From: JBGVMW01 sp045125095
GTDB lineage: Bacteria; Bacillota; Clostridia; Lachnospirales; Lachnospiraceae
Direction of reading: 5' to 3'
Assembly: GCA_045125095.1 (NCBI GenBank)
Contig: JBGVMW010000072.1
Span: 1-28,277 of the forward strand
DNA: 28,277 nucleotides
Positions 22,337 to 28,277 of the stretch are shown here, piece by piece. Numbering within the stretch: the stretch's first letter is position 1; each line of letters opens with the position of its first letter. The notes under the pieces were generated by a model, which was not told where the DNA came from, ran no database searches, and saw nothing but the letters and a program-made list of their open reading frames with translations. Made by a program: the position numbers and the translations under genes.

Positions 22337-23662
22337 ATGGATTTATTTGATTATATGCGGCAAAATACAATGCAGCAAGAAGCTCCGCTTGCTGCCAGAA
22401 TCAGACCGCGCACGGTAGAAGAAATCGTAGGACAGGAGCATATATTAGGCAAAAACAAACTTTTATACCGTGCGATACAGGCAGACAAATTAGGATCTAT
22501 CATATTTTATGGTCCGCCGGGAACCGGAAAAACAACCATAGCCAAAGTCATAGCCAACACAACCAGCGCAGAATTTACACAGATAAACGCCACCATCGCC
22601 GGCAAGAAGGACATGGAGGAAGTGGTGGAGCAGGCGAAGAACAACTTGGGGATGTATGGCAAGAAAACGATATTATTTGTGGATGAAATACATCGCTTCA
22701 ACAAAGGACAGCAGGATTACCTGTTGCCTTTTGTGGAGGATGGAACATTGATACTCATTGGAGCTACCACAGAGAATCCGTATTTTGAGGTAAATGGAGC
22801 GTTGTTGTCTCGTTCCCGTATCTTTGAATTAAAGCCATTAAATAAGGAAGATATTAAGACTATATTGAGACGGGCAGTGTATGATGAGGAGCGAGGAATG
22901 GGCGCATTTTGTGCAGAAATCACAGAAGATGCCTTGGATTTCCTGGCAGATATCTGTAACGGGGACGCCAGAACGGCATTGAATGCCATAGAACTTGGCG
23001 TTATGACAACAGAACCAGACGAAGCAGGAAAAATTGTTGTGGATATGGAGGTGGCGCAGGAATGTATTCAGCGACGTGTTATCAGTTATGACAAAACGGG
23101 AGATAACCATTATGACACCATATCTGCATTTATTAAAAGTATGAGGGGATCAGACCCGGATGCGGCAATCTATTATTTAGCAAAAATGTTAGATGCCGGT
23201 GAGGATATAAAATTCATTGCACGAAGAATAATGATATGTGCCTCAGAAGATGTGGGAAATGCTGACCCGCAGGCACTTCAGGTAGCCGTTTCCGCTGCGC
23301 TTGCTGTGGAGCGTCTTGGTATGCCGGAAGCCCGTATTGTGTTAGGACAGGCAGTTACCTATGTTGCCTCAGCGCCAAAGTCCAATGCAGCCTACGTAGC
23401 GATTGATCAGGCTTTGGAAGTGGTGAGACAGAATCAGGTGTCTGAGGTTCCTATGCATTTGAAGGATGCTCATTACAAGGGGGCAGCGAAGTTAGGACAC
23501 GGAGTGGAATACAAATATGCCCATAATTACCCCAATCATTATGTAAAGCAACAGTATCTGCCAGATTCCCTGGTGGGAACCGTCTTCTATGAACCGACAG
23601 AAAATGGATATGAGAAGGACATTCGTGATTATTTAGAAAGAATTCGTAAAGAAGATGTATGA
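22337..23662 (+). CDS. rarA: Replication-associated recombination protein RarA (MgsA)
   Basis: RarA is an AAA+ ATPase related to clamp loaders and RuvB that acts at stalled replication forks. The 441-residue length is normal. The start MDLFDYM is followed by ARIRPRTVEEIVGQEHILG, Walker A GPPGTGKTT (59-67), Walker B LFVDEIHRFNKGQQD (113-127), the sensor region IGATTENPYFEVN and LLSRSRIFEL, and the C-terminal block with SAFIKSMRGSDPDAAIYYLA and YKYAHNYPNHYVKQQYLPD. AAGGAAAGGA precedes the ATG at 22337. A longer frame starting at 22274 reads through repeat sequence and is rejected. The region downstream holds a promoter and RNA, so rarA ends a unit. Confidence 0.96.
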   Translation: MDLFDYMRQNTMQQEAPLAARIRPRTVEEIVGQEHILGKNKLLYRAIQADKLGSIIFYGPPGTGKTTIAKVIANTTSAEFTQINATIAGKKDMEEVVEQAKNNLGMYGKKTILFVDEIHRFNKGQQDYLLPFVEDGTLILIGATTENPYFEVNGALLSRSRIFELKPLNKEDIKTILRRAVYDEERGMGAFCAEITEDALDFLADICNGDARTALNAIELGVMTTEPDEAGKIVVDMEVAQECIQRRVISYDKTGDNHYDTISAFIKSMRGSDPDAAIYYLAKMLDAGEDIKFIARRIMICASEDVGNADPQALQVAVSAALAVERLGMPEARIVLGQAVTYVASAPKSNAAYVAIDQALEVVRQNQVSEVPMHLKDAHYKGAAKLGHGVEYKYAHNYPNHYVKQQYLPDSLVGTVFYEPTENGYEKDIRDYLERIRKEDV

Positions 23663-23707
23663 AAATTATAAATAGAAGGCAAATGAAAAAAACAATTCTG
23701 ACAAAAG

Positions 23708-23736
23708 TTGACGAAAAAGTTATATTATGGTAAAAT
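23708..23736 (+). promoter_or_regulatory. Promoter of the structured RNA / signalling operon
   Basis: TTGACG at 23708-23713 and TAAAAT at 23731-23736 have an exact 17-base spacer. Transcription would start near 23743. Confidence 0.8.
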
Positions 23737-23742
23737 AACAGC

Positions 23743-23960
23743 AGTGAATTAAGAATTTGTAGGACTTGGAATCTGGATTAGAAGGGATTGGTTCCATAGC
23801 GTCATGTTTGAGGGGAAGATAAATGTGACGATTCTTTTGATAATTTATTAAGTAGAAACATAACATGCTTTGGAGGATGGGGTAACGAAAGGGCGATGTT
23901 GTTTAATGACAAGCAAGAAAGCAACAAAACTATAATCTAAAGTTTTGTTGCTTTTTCTTT
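23743..23960 (+). ncRNA. Structured RNA or long leader between rarA and the kinase gene
   Basis: About 215 bases lie between a strong promoter and a strong terminator, with no open frame. Three stems are visible before the terminator: GGAATC (23768-23773) / GGTTCC (23790-23795); CGTCATGTTT (23800-23809) / AAATGTGACG (23821-23830) with two G-U pairs; and AAAC-AU-AACATGCTTT (23856-23871) with AGGGC-G-ATGTT-GTTT (23890-23904). The size and the position next to rarA would suit a 6S-like RNA. A terminator-controlled leader of the kinase operon is the other choice. I do not recognise the motif of a known riboswitch class. This is a candidate only. Confidence 0.5.
23918..23960 (+). terminator. Terminator at the end of the RNA
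   Basis: AAAGCAACAAAACT at 23918-23931 pairs perfectly with AGTTTTGTTGCTTT at 23941-23954, followed by TTCTTT. It stands about 43 bases before the kinase start. Confidence 0.92.
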
Positions 23961-24002
23961 TTGTTTAGGTCTGGAAGGTATCCCATATAGAGGTTAAGAG
24001 AT

Positions 24003-25430
24003 ATGGCGATGACACAGGAAAGCATCTTTCATTTTTTCATGGATAATGCATTAGAAATCGCGCTACTATTTGAAAAGAATGGAAAGATTATCTATGCAAA
24101 TGAATCGGCGAAGCAGCAATTATCAGATGGGGAAGAATGGAAGGGTTGTTTAATCAGTGATATTTTTCCGGCTGTTTTTGAAATGACAGACAGTGGTTTG
24201 CGAGCAAATTGCAGTTTTGGTCAGGAACGTCAGGAAATGATGGCATATCGGAAAAATAAAACATGTTTTCCGGTAAAAACAAGAATGTTACAGTATGGAG
24301 AGGAGCCACAGGCTTATCTTTGTGTAGCATATGATATTTCTGAGAGAAATATGTTAGAGAAAAAGATAACGCAGGCAGGGCAGGAAGCAGAAGAAGCGTT
24401 GAAGGTGAAGTCGGAATTTGTTGCCAATGTGACACATGAATTACGGACACCTGTAAATGGAATATTAGGCAATGTGCAGGAACTATTGAGTATTGAGACG
24501 GAGAAGCAGAAATTGCAGTTGCTTCATCTGTTAGAGCGTGGTTGCGCTGATATGAATACCATTATTAATTCTATTTTGGATTTTTCAAAGCTTGAGGCTG
24601 GTAAATTCACATTAGAACCGCGGGAATTTAATTTTCGAAACATGATTGATTATGTAAAATCAAATCATTTACATAAAATAACAGAAAAAGGATTGGACTT
24701 TTTTGTAACAATTTCGCCAGGGGTGCCGGAATGTATTATCGGAGATGAACTGAGGATTGTTCAGATTTTAAATAATTTACTATCGAATGCCTGCAAGTTT
24801 ACCTCTGTTGGAAAAATTATGCTGGAGGTTGTGAAGACAGCGCAGTATGACAACCGGGTAGAATTGTTTTTTATGGTAATTGATTCTGGAATTGGAATTG
24901 ATAAAACCAGTCAGGATAAGTTATTTAGGAGCTTTTCACAGGTGGATGCCTCTATTTCCAGAAAGTATGGAGGTACCGGTCTGGGCTTAAATATATGTAA
25001 GCAGCTGGTAGAGCTTATGGATGGAACGATTCGTGTTGAAAGTGAACTAAATAAAGGAACCATGTTTTCATTCCACATCTGGGTGGAAATACCTCAGGAG
25101 GAATTGAGTCATCCGACGGAAAATGCAGATGTCAATGTGGTAATGCATAAGTTAAAGAGCCTGTCACAGCAAGATAACAATGAAAATATCTGGAGATATG
25201 GAGAGCCGGAGAATTTAGAAGAAATTAAGAAAAAGATGTCCAAGCTGATTCTCAGTGTAGAAATGGAAAATTGGGAAAAGGCAGTGACATTTGCCGATAC
25301 TATAAGACAGTTGACGGAAGAGGCACCGAAGGAGGTAAAAACGGCAGTGTTACGTTTAAAGATGGGAGTACAAAAAGAAAATTACGAAAAAGCAGTTACA
25401 GCATTTGAAGCATTACAGTCATTGTTATAA
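24003..25430 (+). CDS. Soluble PAS-domain sensor histidine kinase
   Basis: This 475-residue kinase phosphorylates itself on His145 and should pass phosphate to one or more of the response regulators encoded downstream. A PAS domain spans about 8-115 (ALLFEKNGKIIYANESAKQQ, then LCVAYDISERNMLEKK). A coiled linker leads to the dimerisation domain with FVANVTHELRTPVNGILGN. The ATPase domain has the N-box NNLLSNACKF, DSGIGID, FSQVD and GGTGLGLNICKQL. No membrane segment is visible, so it senses an internal signal. After about residue 370 a helical extension of roughly 100 residues follows that I do not recognise. ATGs at 24003 and 24009 are both possible starts. It opens a five-gene signalling operon with only short gaps. 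Confidence 0.9.
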   Translation: MAMTQESIFHFFMDNALEIALLFEKNGKIIYANESAKQQLSDGEEWKGCLISDIFPAVFEMTDSGLRANCSFGQERQEMMAYRKNKTCFPVKTRMLQYGEEPQAYLCVAYDISERNMLEKKITQAGQEAEEALKVKSEFVANVTHELRTPVNGILGNVQELLSIETEKQKLQLLHLLERGCADMNTIINSILDFSKLEAGKFTLEPREFNFRNMIDYVKSNHLHKITEKGLDFFVTISPGVPECIIGDELRIVQILNNLLSNACKFTSVGKIMLEVVKTAQYDNRVELFFMVIDSGIGIDKTSQDKLFRSFSQVDASISRKYGGTGLGLNICKQLVELMDGTIRVESELNKGTMFSFHIWVEIPQEELSHPTENADVNVVMHKLKSLSQQDNNENIWRYGEPENLEEIKKKMSKLILSVEMENWEKAVTFADTIRQLTEEAPKEVKTAVLRLKMGVQKENYEKAVTAFEALQSLL

Positions 25431-25449
25431 CTTGCAGGGGAGGTGCTGT

Positions 25450-26523
25450 ATGGGAGGAGAAAATACAGGGAAGGACATTCCACGTATATTGATTGTGGAT
25501 GATGTGGAAGCCAATCGATTTAAGCTGAAAGATATTATTTTAGAAATGGGATATCAGCCAATCCTAACGGAAAATGGTATACAAGCGTTGAAGATGGTAG
25601 AACGATATCCACTGCAATTGATTATATTAGATATTGCCATGCCGGTTATGGATGGTTATGAGGTTTGCCGGCTTGTAAAGCAAAATGCAGATACAAGAGA
25701 GATTCCTATTATATTTATTTCTGCGTTTGATGATCCGGCAGATATTGCAAAGGGATTTTCGCTTGGGGGAGAAGATTATATTACGAAGCCCTTTATTCCA
25801 GAGCTGGTAAAGGCAAGAATTGGTGTACATTTGAAGTTGTATGAAGCGAACCGAAGTTTGATGGAGAGTAACCGTCAGTTACAGGTTTCTGTAAACGAGC
25901 AGTTAAAGCAAATGGAGCACGAAAAGAAAAATGTTCTGTATGCGTTGATACGAGTGGCAAGAGAAAATGCTTGTTATGATGAAGAACACATGGAAAGGCT
26001 TTGTCATAATTGCAGAATTTTGGCAGAAGCAATGCAGCTTTCTGCGTCCTATGGGCATATAATTTCGGATGCATTTGTGGATACCATAGAATTAGCGGCT
26101 CCATTATGTGATCTGGGTAATGTTGCGATTCCAACTGATATTTTGCAAAAGGCCGATTCCCTAACTCAGGAAGAAAATGAAATTATGCAAACACACACAA
26201 CAATTGGTGCACGGGTATTACGGGACATCGAAGCAGCAGGGGATTACAATGATTTTATAAAAATGTCCATAGATATTGCAAATTACCATCATGAGAATTG
26301 GGATGGTAGTGGATATCCGACCGGAAAAAAAGGGAATGAGATACCATTATCTGCGCAGATAGTATCAATAGTCAGTGAGTACTGTGCGTTGACAGAGAAC
26401 CGTGTCTATCGGCAGATATATGATAGAGAAGCTGCATTCCAGATTATGCAGGAAGATGTAGGTGTAAAATTTAATCCGGATATATTTCAGATTCTGCAGA
26501 AGATATTCCGGCAATTACGCTAA
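25450..26523 (+). CDS. Response regulator with degenerate HD-GYP-like output domain
   Basis: The 357-residue protein has an N-terminal receiver domain (about 11-125) with VDD at 17-18, phospho-acceptor Asp61 in LIILDIAMPVMDGYE and TKPF at 112-115. A coiled linker (about 130-165) leads to an HD-GYP-like domain that usually cleaves cyclic di-GMP. Here the defining HDxGK is CDLGN at 220-224, so the metal-binding His and the Lys are lost, and the usual later DxYDALT reads SEYCALTENR, losing a metal-ligand Asp. His249 and HHENWDGSGYP (280-290) remain. Catalysis is therefore unlikely, and a signalling or binding role is inferred. GGGGAGG at 25437-25443 fixes the ATG at 25450. It lies 19 bases after the kinase gene and ends next to cheB. 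Confidence 0.88.
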   Translation: MGGENTGKDIPRILIVDDVEANRFKLKDIILEMGYQPILTENGIQALKMVERYPLQLIILDIAMPVMDGYEVCRLVKQNADTREIPIIFISAFDDPADIAKGFSLGGEDYITKPFIPELVKARIGVHLKLYEANRSLMESNRQLQVSVNEQLKQMEHEKKNVLYALIRVARENACYDEEHMERLCHNCRILAEAMQLSASYGHIISDAFVDTIELAAPLCDLGNVAIPTDILQKADSLTQEENEIMQTHTTIGARVLRDIEAAGDYNDFIKMSIDIANYHHENWDGSGYPTGKKGNEIPLSAQIVSIVSEYCALTENRVYRQIYDREAAFQIMQEDVGVKFNPDIFQILQKIFRQLR

Positions 26524-26546
26524 TGCAAAAAAGAGGAGGGGGAAAA

Positions 26547-27575
26547 ATGTCTCAGATACGAGTGTTAGTTGTGGAAGATTCTTTGATATTCCGGGAACTT
26601 CTTGTGCAGAACCTCAGTAAGGATCCTGCTATACAGGTAGTGGCTGCGGCAAGGGACCCTTATGAAGCAAGAGATGCCATTGAAAAATACAAACCAGATG
26701 TTATGACGTTAGACATTGAGCTTCCGCGGATGAATGGCATTGAATTTTTAAGAAAACTGATGCCACAATATCCGTTTCCTGTAGTAGTTATTAGTTCCCT
26801 GAGTGATAAAGTATTTGATGCTATGGATGCTGGGGCTGTTGATTTTGTAGCAAAGCCACATGTTACCGACCGCAGGCAACTGGAACAATTCATAAGAACA
26901 GAGCTTCCGAATAAAATTAAAATTGCAGCAGTTGCCAGAGTGGAAACGAAAAAAAGTATGCCACCGATTCAGTTAAAACCGACAATCACGGTAAATAACA
27001 AGAATCTGGTTGTCGCAATCGGTGCTTCCACAGGAGGACCGGAGGCGTTAGAAGCAGTGCTTCGGGAATTTGGTCCGGACATGCCGGGAACTGTAATTGT
27101 ACAGCATATGCCAGGCAGATTTACGGAAATGTTTGCAAGCCGCTTAGATAAGGAATGCAGCGTCTGTGTAAAAGAAGCAAAAACAGGAGATGTGGTAGCA
27201 CCGGGGCAGGTATTGCTTGCACCAGGTGGCGAAACCCATATGCAGCTTATCAGGGTAAATGGCAATTATCAGGTGGTATGCAAAGCCGGGGAAAAAGTAA
27301 ATGGACACCGTCCATCGGTTGATGTGTTATTTCAGTCGGTTGCTTCCGTAGCAGGAAAAAATGCAGTAGGCATTATTCTTACCGGAATGGGAGGCGATGG
27401 TGCCCAGGGGCTGCTTGCCATGCGAAATGCCGGAGCAAGAACAATTGGGCAGAGTGAAGCCAGTTGTGTTGTGTATGGGATGCCAAGGGTTGCCTATGAA
27501 ATCGGTGCAGTGGAGTATCAGGAACATCTCATGGATATTCCAAAACGAACATATCAATTAATAAATAAAATGTGA
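26547..27575 (+). CDS. cheB: Chemotaxis-type protein-glutamate methylesterase CheB
   Basis: CheB removes methyl groups from, and deamidates, chemoreceptors after phosphorylation by CheA, giving adaptation. The 342-residue protein has a receiver domain with phospho-acceptor Asp56 (MTLDIELPRMNGIEF) and FVAKPH, a linker at about 125-155, and the esterase domain. The catalytic triad regions are visible: Ser in AIGASTGGPEAL, His in VQHMPGRFTEMFASRL and Asp in GMGGDGAQGLLAM. GAGGAGGGGG lies just before the ATG at 26547. An earlier ATG at 26523 adds eight residues and overlaps the previous stop. It sits between a response regulator and a CheY-like gene. No cheR or receptor gene is in the window. Confidence 0.94.
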   Translation: MSQIRVLVVEDSLIFRELLVQNLSKDPAIQVVAAARDPYEARDAIEKYKPDVMTLDIELPRMNGIEFLRKLMPQYPFPVVVISSLSDKVFDAMDAGAVDFVAKPHVTDRRQLEQFIRTELPNKIKIAAVARVETKKSMPPIQLKPTITVNNKNLVVAIGASTGGPEALEAVLREFGPDMPGTVIVQHMPGRFTEMFASRLDKECSVCVKEAKTGDVVAPGQVLLAPGGETHMQLIRVNGNYQVVCKAGEKVNGHRPSVDVLFQSVASVAGKNAVGIILTGMGGDGAQGLLAMRNAGARTIGQSEASCVVYGMPRVAYEIGAVEYQEHLMDIPKRTYQLINKM

Positions 27576-27585
27576 GGGGTTAACG

Positions 27586-27978
27586 ATGAAAATATTATTA
27601 GCAGAAGATGATTACTTAACAAGAAAAGCAATGGATAATTTTTTATCTAAATACGGTGAGTGCGATGTTACTGTAAATGGTATGGAAGCTGTGGATGCTT
27701 TTATGCTGGCACTCGAGGAGGAGGAACCATATGATTTGGTGTGCCTTGATATTATGATGCCAAATATGGATGGTTATCAGGCACTTATGGGGATTCGTAA
27801 TCTGGAAAAGGAAAGAGATATTCCAGAAGAAAAGCAGGCAAAAGTAATCATGGCTACAGCTTTGAATGAAGAAAAGAATGTTAAAATGGCATTCGAATTA
27901 GGATGTACTATTTATTCAGGAAAACCAATTGATCAAAATAGATTTGAGCAGGCATTAAAGAAATTGGGATTGATTTAA
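27586..27978 (+). CDS. CheY-like single-domain response regulator
   Basis: This 130-residue stand-alone receiver domain carries phosphate to an output, such as the flagellar motor or another kinase. The acidic pocket is in LLAEDDYLTRKAM. The phospho-acceptor Asp lies in DLVCLDIMMPNMDGYQ, the switch Thr in IMATALNE, and the conserved Lys in SGKPID. GAGGGGTTAACG precedes the ATG, 10 bases after the cheB stop. Whether it is a motor-binding CheY or a phosphate sink cannot be told from sequence. Confidence 0.92.
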   Translation: MKILLAEDDYLTRKAMDNFLSKYGECDVTVNGMEAVDAFMLALEEEEPYDLVCLDIMMPNMDGYQALMGIRNLEKERDIPEEKQAKVIMATALNEEKNVKMAFELGCTIYSGKPIDQNRFEQALKKLGLI

Positions 27979-28018
27979 TATATAGATAGTAACTTATTCA
28001 GATAGAAAGGAGACGGGC

Positions 28019-28277
28019 ATGGGTGTAGAATTCAATACAGAGGACATGCTTGATACTTATCTGTTCGAAAATGGCCAGCTTTTGGAGAATCTTCAAGAAA
28101 CCGTGCTTGAGCAGAAAGATGAAGAATATTTTGATGAAGATAGCATTAACGAGATATTTAGAACGATGCATACCATCAAAGGCTCTTCTGCAATTATGAT
28201 GTATGATGATATCACAGCAATTGCACATAAGCTTGAAGATGTATTTTACTACTTGCGAGAATCAAGGCCTAAAAATG
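28019..28277 (+). CDS. cheA: CheA-like histidine kinase, N-terminal Hpt part (cut by the window end)
   Basis: The frame starts at ATG 28019 after AAAGGAG (28006-28012) and stays open to the window end, giving 86 codons. It is an Hpt phosphotransfer domain: four-helix acidic character with the phosphorylated His in RTMHTIKGSSAIMM (His50) and AHKLEDVFYYLRE. This is the P1 domain typical of CheA. The dimerisation, ATPase and CheW-like domains lie beyond the window, so CheA identity is inferred from the Hpt motif and the CheB/CheY neighbours. A stand-alone Hpt protein is a less likely alternative. Confidence 0.8.
   Translation, partial: MGVEFNTEDMLDTYLFENGQLLENLQETVLEQKDEEYFDEDSINEIFRTMHTIKGSSAIMMYDDITAIAHKLEDVFYYLRESRPKN

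Noticed and set aside
23743..23960. Known riboswitch (cyclic di-GMP, SAM, TPP, cobalamin) or T-box
   Set aside because: None of the conserved strings of these classes could be recognised. It is left as an unassigned structured RNA.

Overview
The window looks like chromosomal DNA from a low-GC Gram-positive anaerobe of the Lachnospiraceae/Clostridia type. The evidence is AT-rich coding, strong AGGAGG-like ribosome binding sites, TTGACA/TATAAT promoters, a lipoprotein sugar-binding protein with MalF/MalG-type permeases, a CIRCE-controlled clpB, an NAD(P)-type glutamate dehydrogenase, a DUF4250 protein and a corrinoid-activation (ASKHA) protein. Family placement is inferred from gene content only. 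No rRNA, tRNA, CRISPR array, phage gene or transposase gene was seen.

Layout. 1-2350: a MITE-like palindromic repeat, a YkgJ-type cysteine-cluster protein interrupted by an amber codon near its end, a second inverted-repeat element, and a tRNA-dihydrouridine synthase. 2450-6937: a sugar ABC importer (binding protein, two permeases, no ATPase) with a promoter followed by three tandem 12-bp operator units, then a LacI-family regulator. 7007-8350: a MATE exporter on the minus strand, followed by a repeat-rich gap. 8880-13733: an M20 amidohydrolase, an SGNH hydrolase plus quinolinate synthase pair, then a structured leader ahead of an ECF substrate-binding membrane protein and a class V aminotransferase. 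A decayed PD-(D/E)XK nuclease fragment is spliced onto the 3' end of the aminotransferase. 14148-18307: clpB under CIRCE and glutamate dehydrogenase. 18405-23662: another MITE copy, an Lrp/AsnC regulator, DUF4250, an ASKHA corrinoid-activation protein with an unusual N-terminus, a polysaccharide deacetylase and rarA. 23708-28277: a promoter and a structured RNA ending in a terminator, then a signalling operon: soluble PAS histidine kinase, response regulator with a degenerate HD-GYP domain, CheB, a CheY-like regulator and the start of a CheA.

The intergenic gaps are the most unusual part. One palindromic repeat family with a core of about 190 bp occurs as three large copies and at least four fragments in 28 kb. 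It sits next to the starts of ykgJ, lrp, the DUF4250 gene and rarA, where it has created false upstream reading frames. A second, shorter inverted-repeat family occurs twice, each time fused to a terminator tail. The best candidates for undescribed biology are the RNA at about 23743-23960, the leader at 11884-11964, the kinase/degenerate HD-GYP/CheB/CheY/CheA operon, and the repeat family itself.
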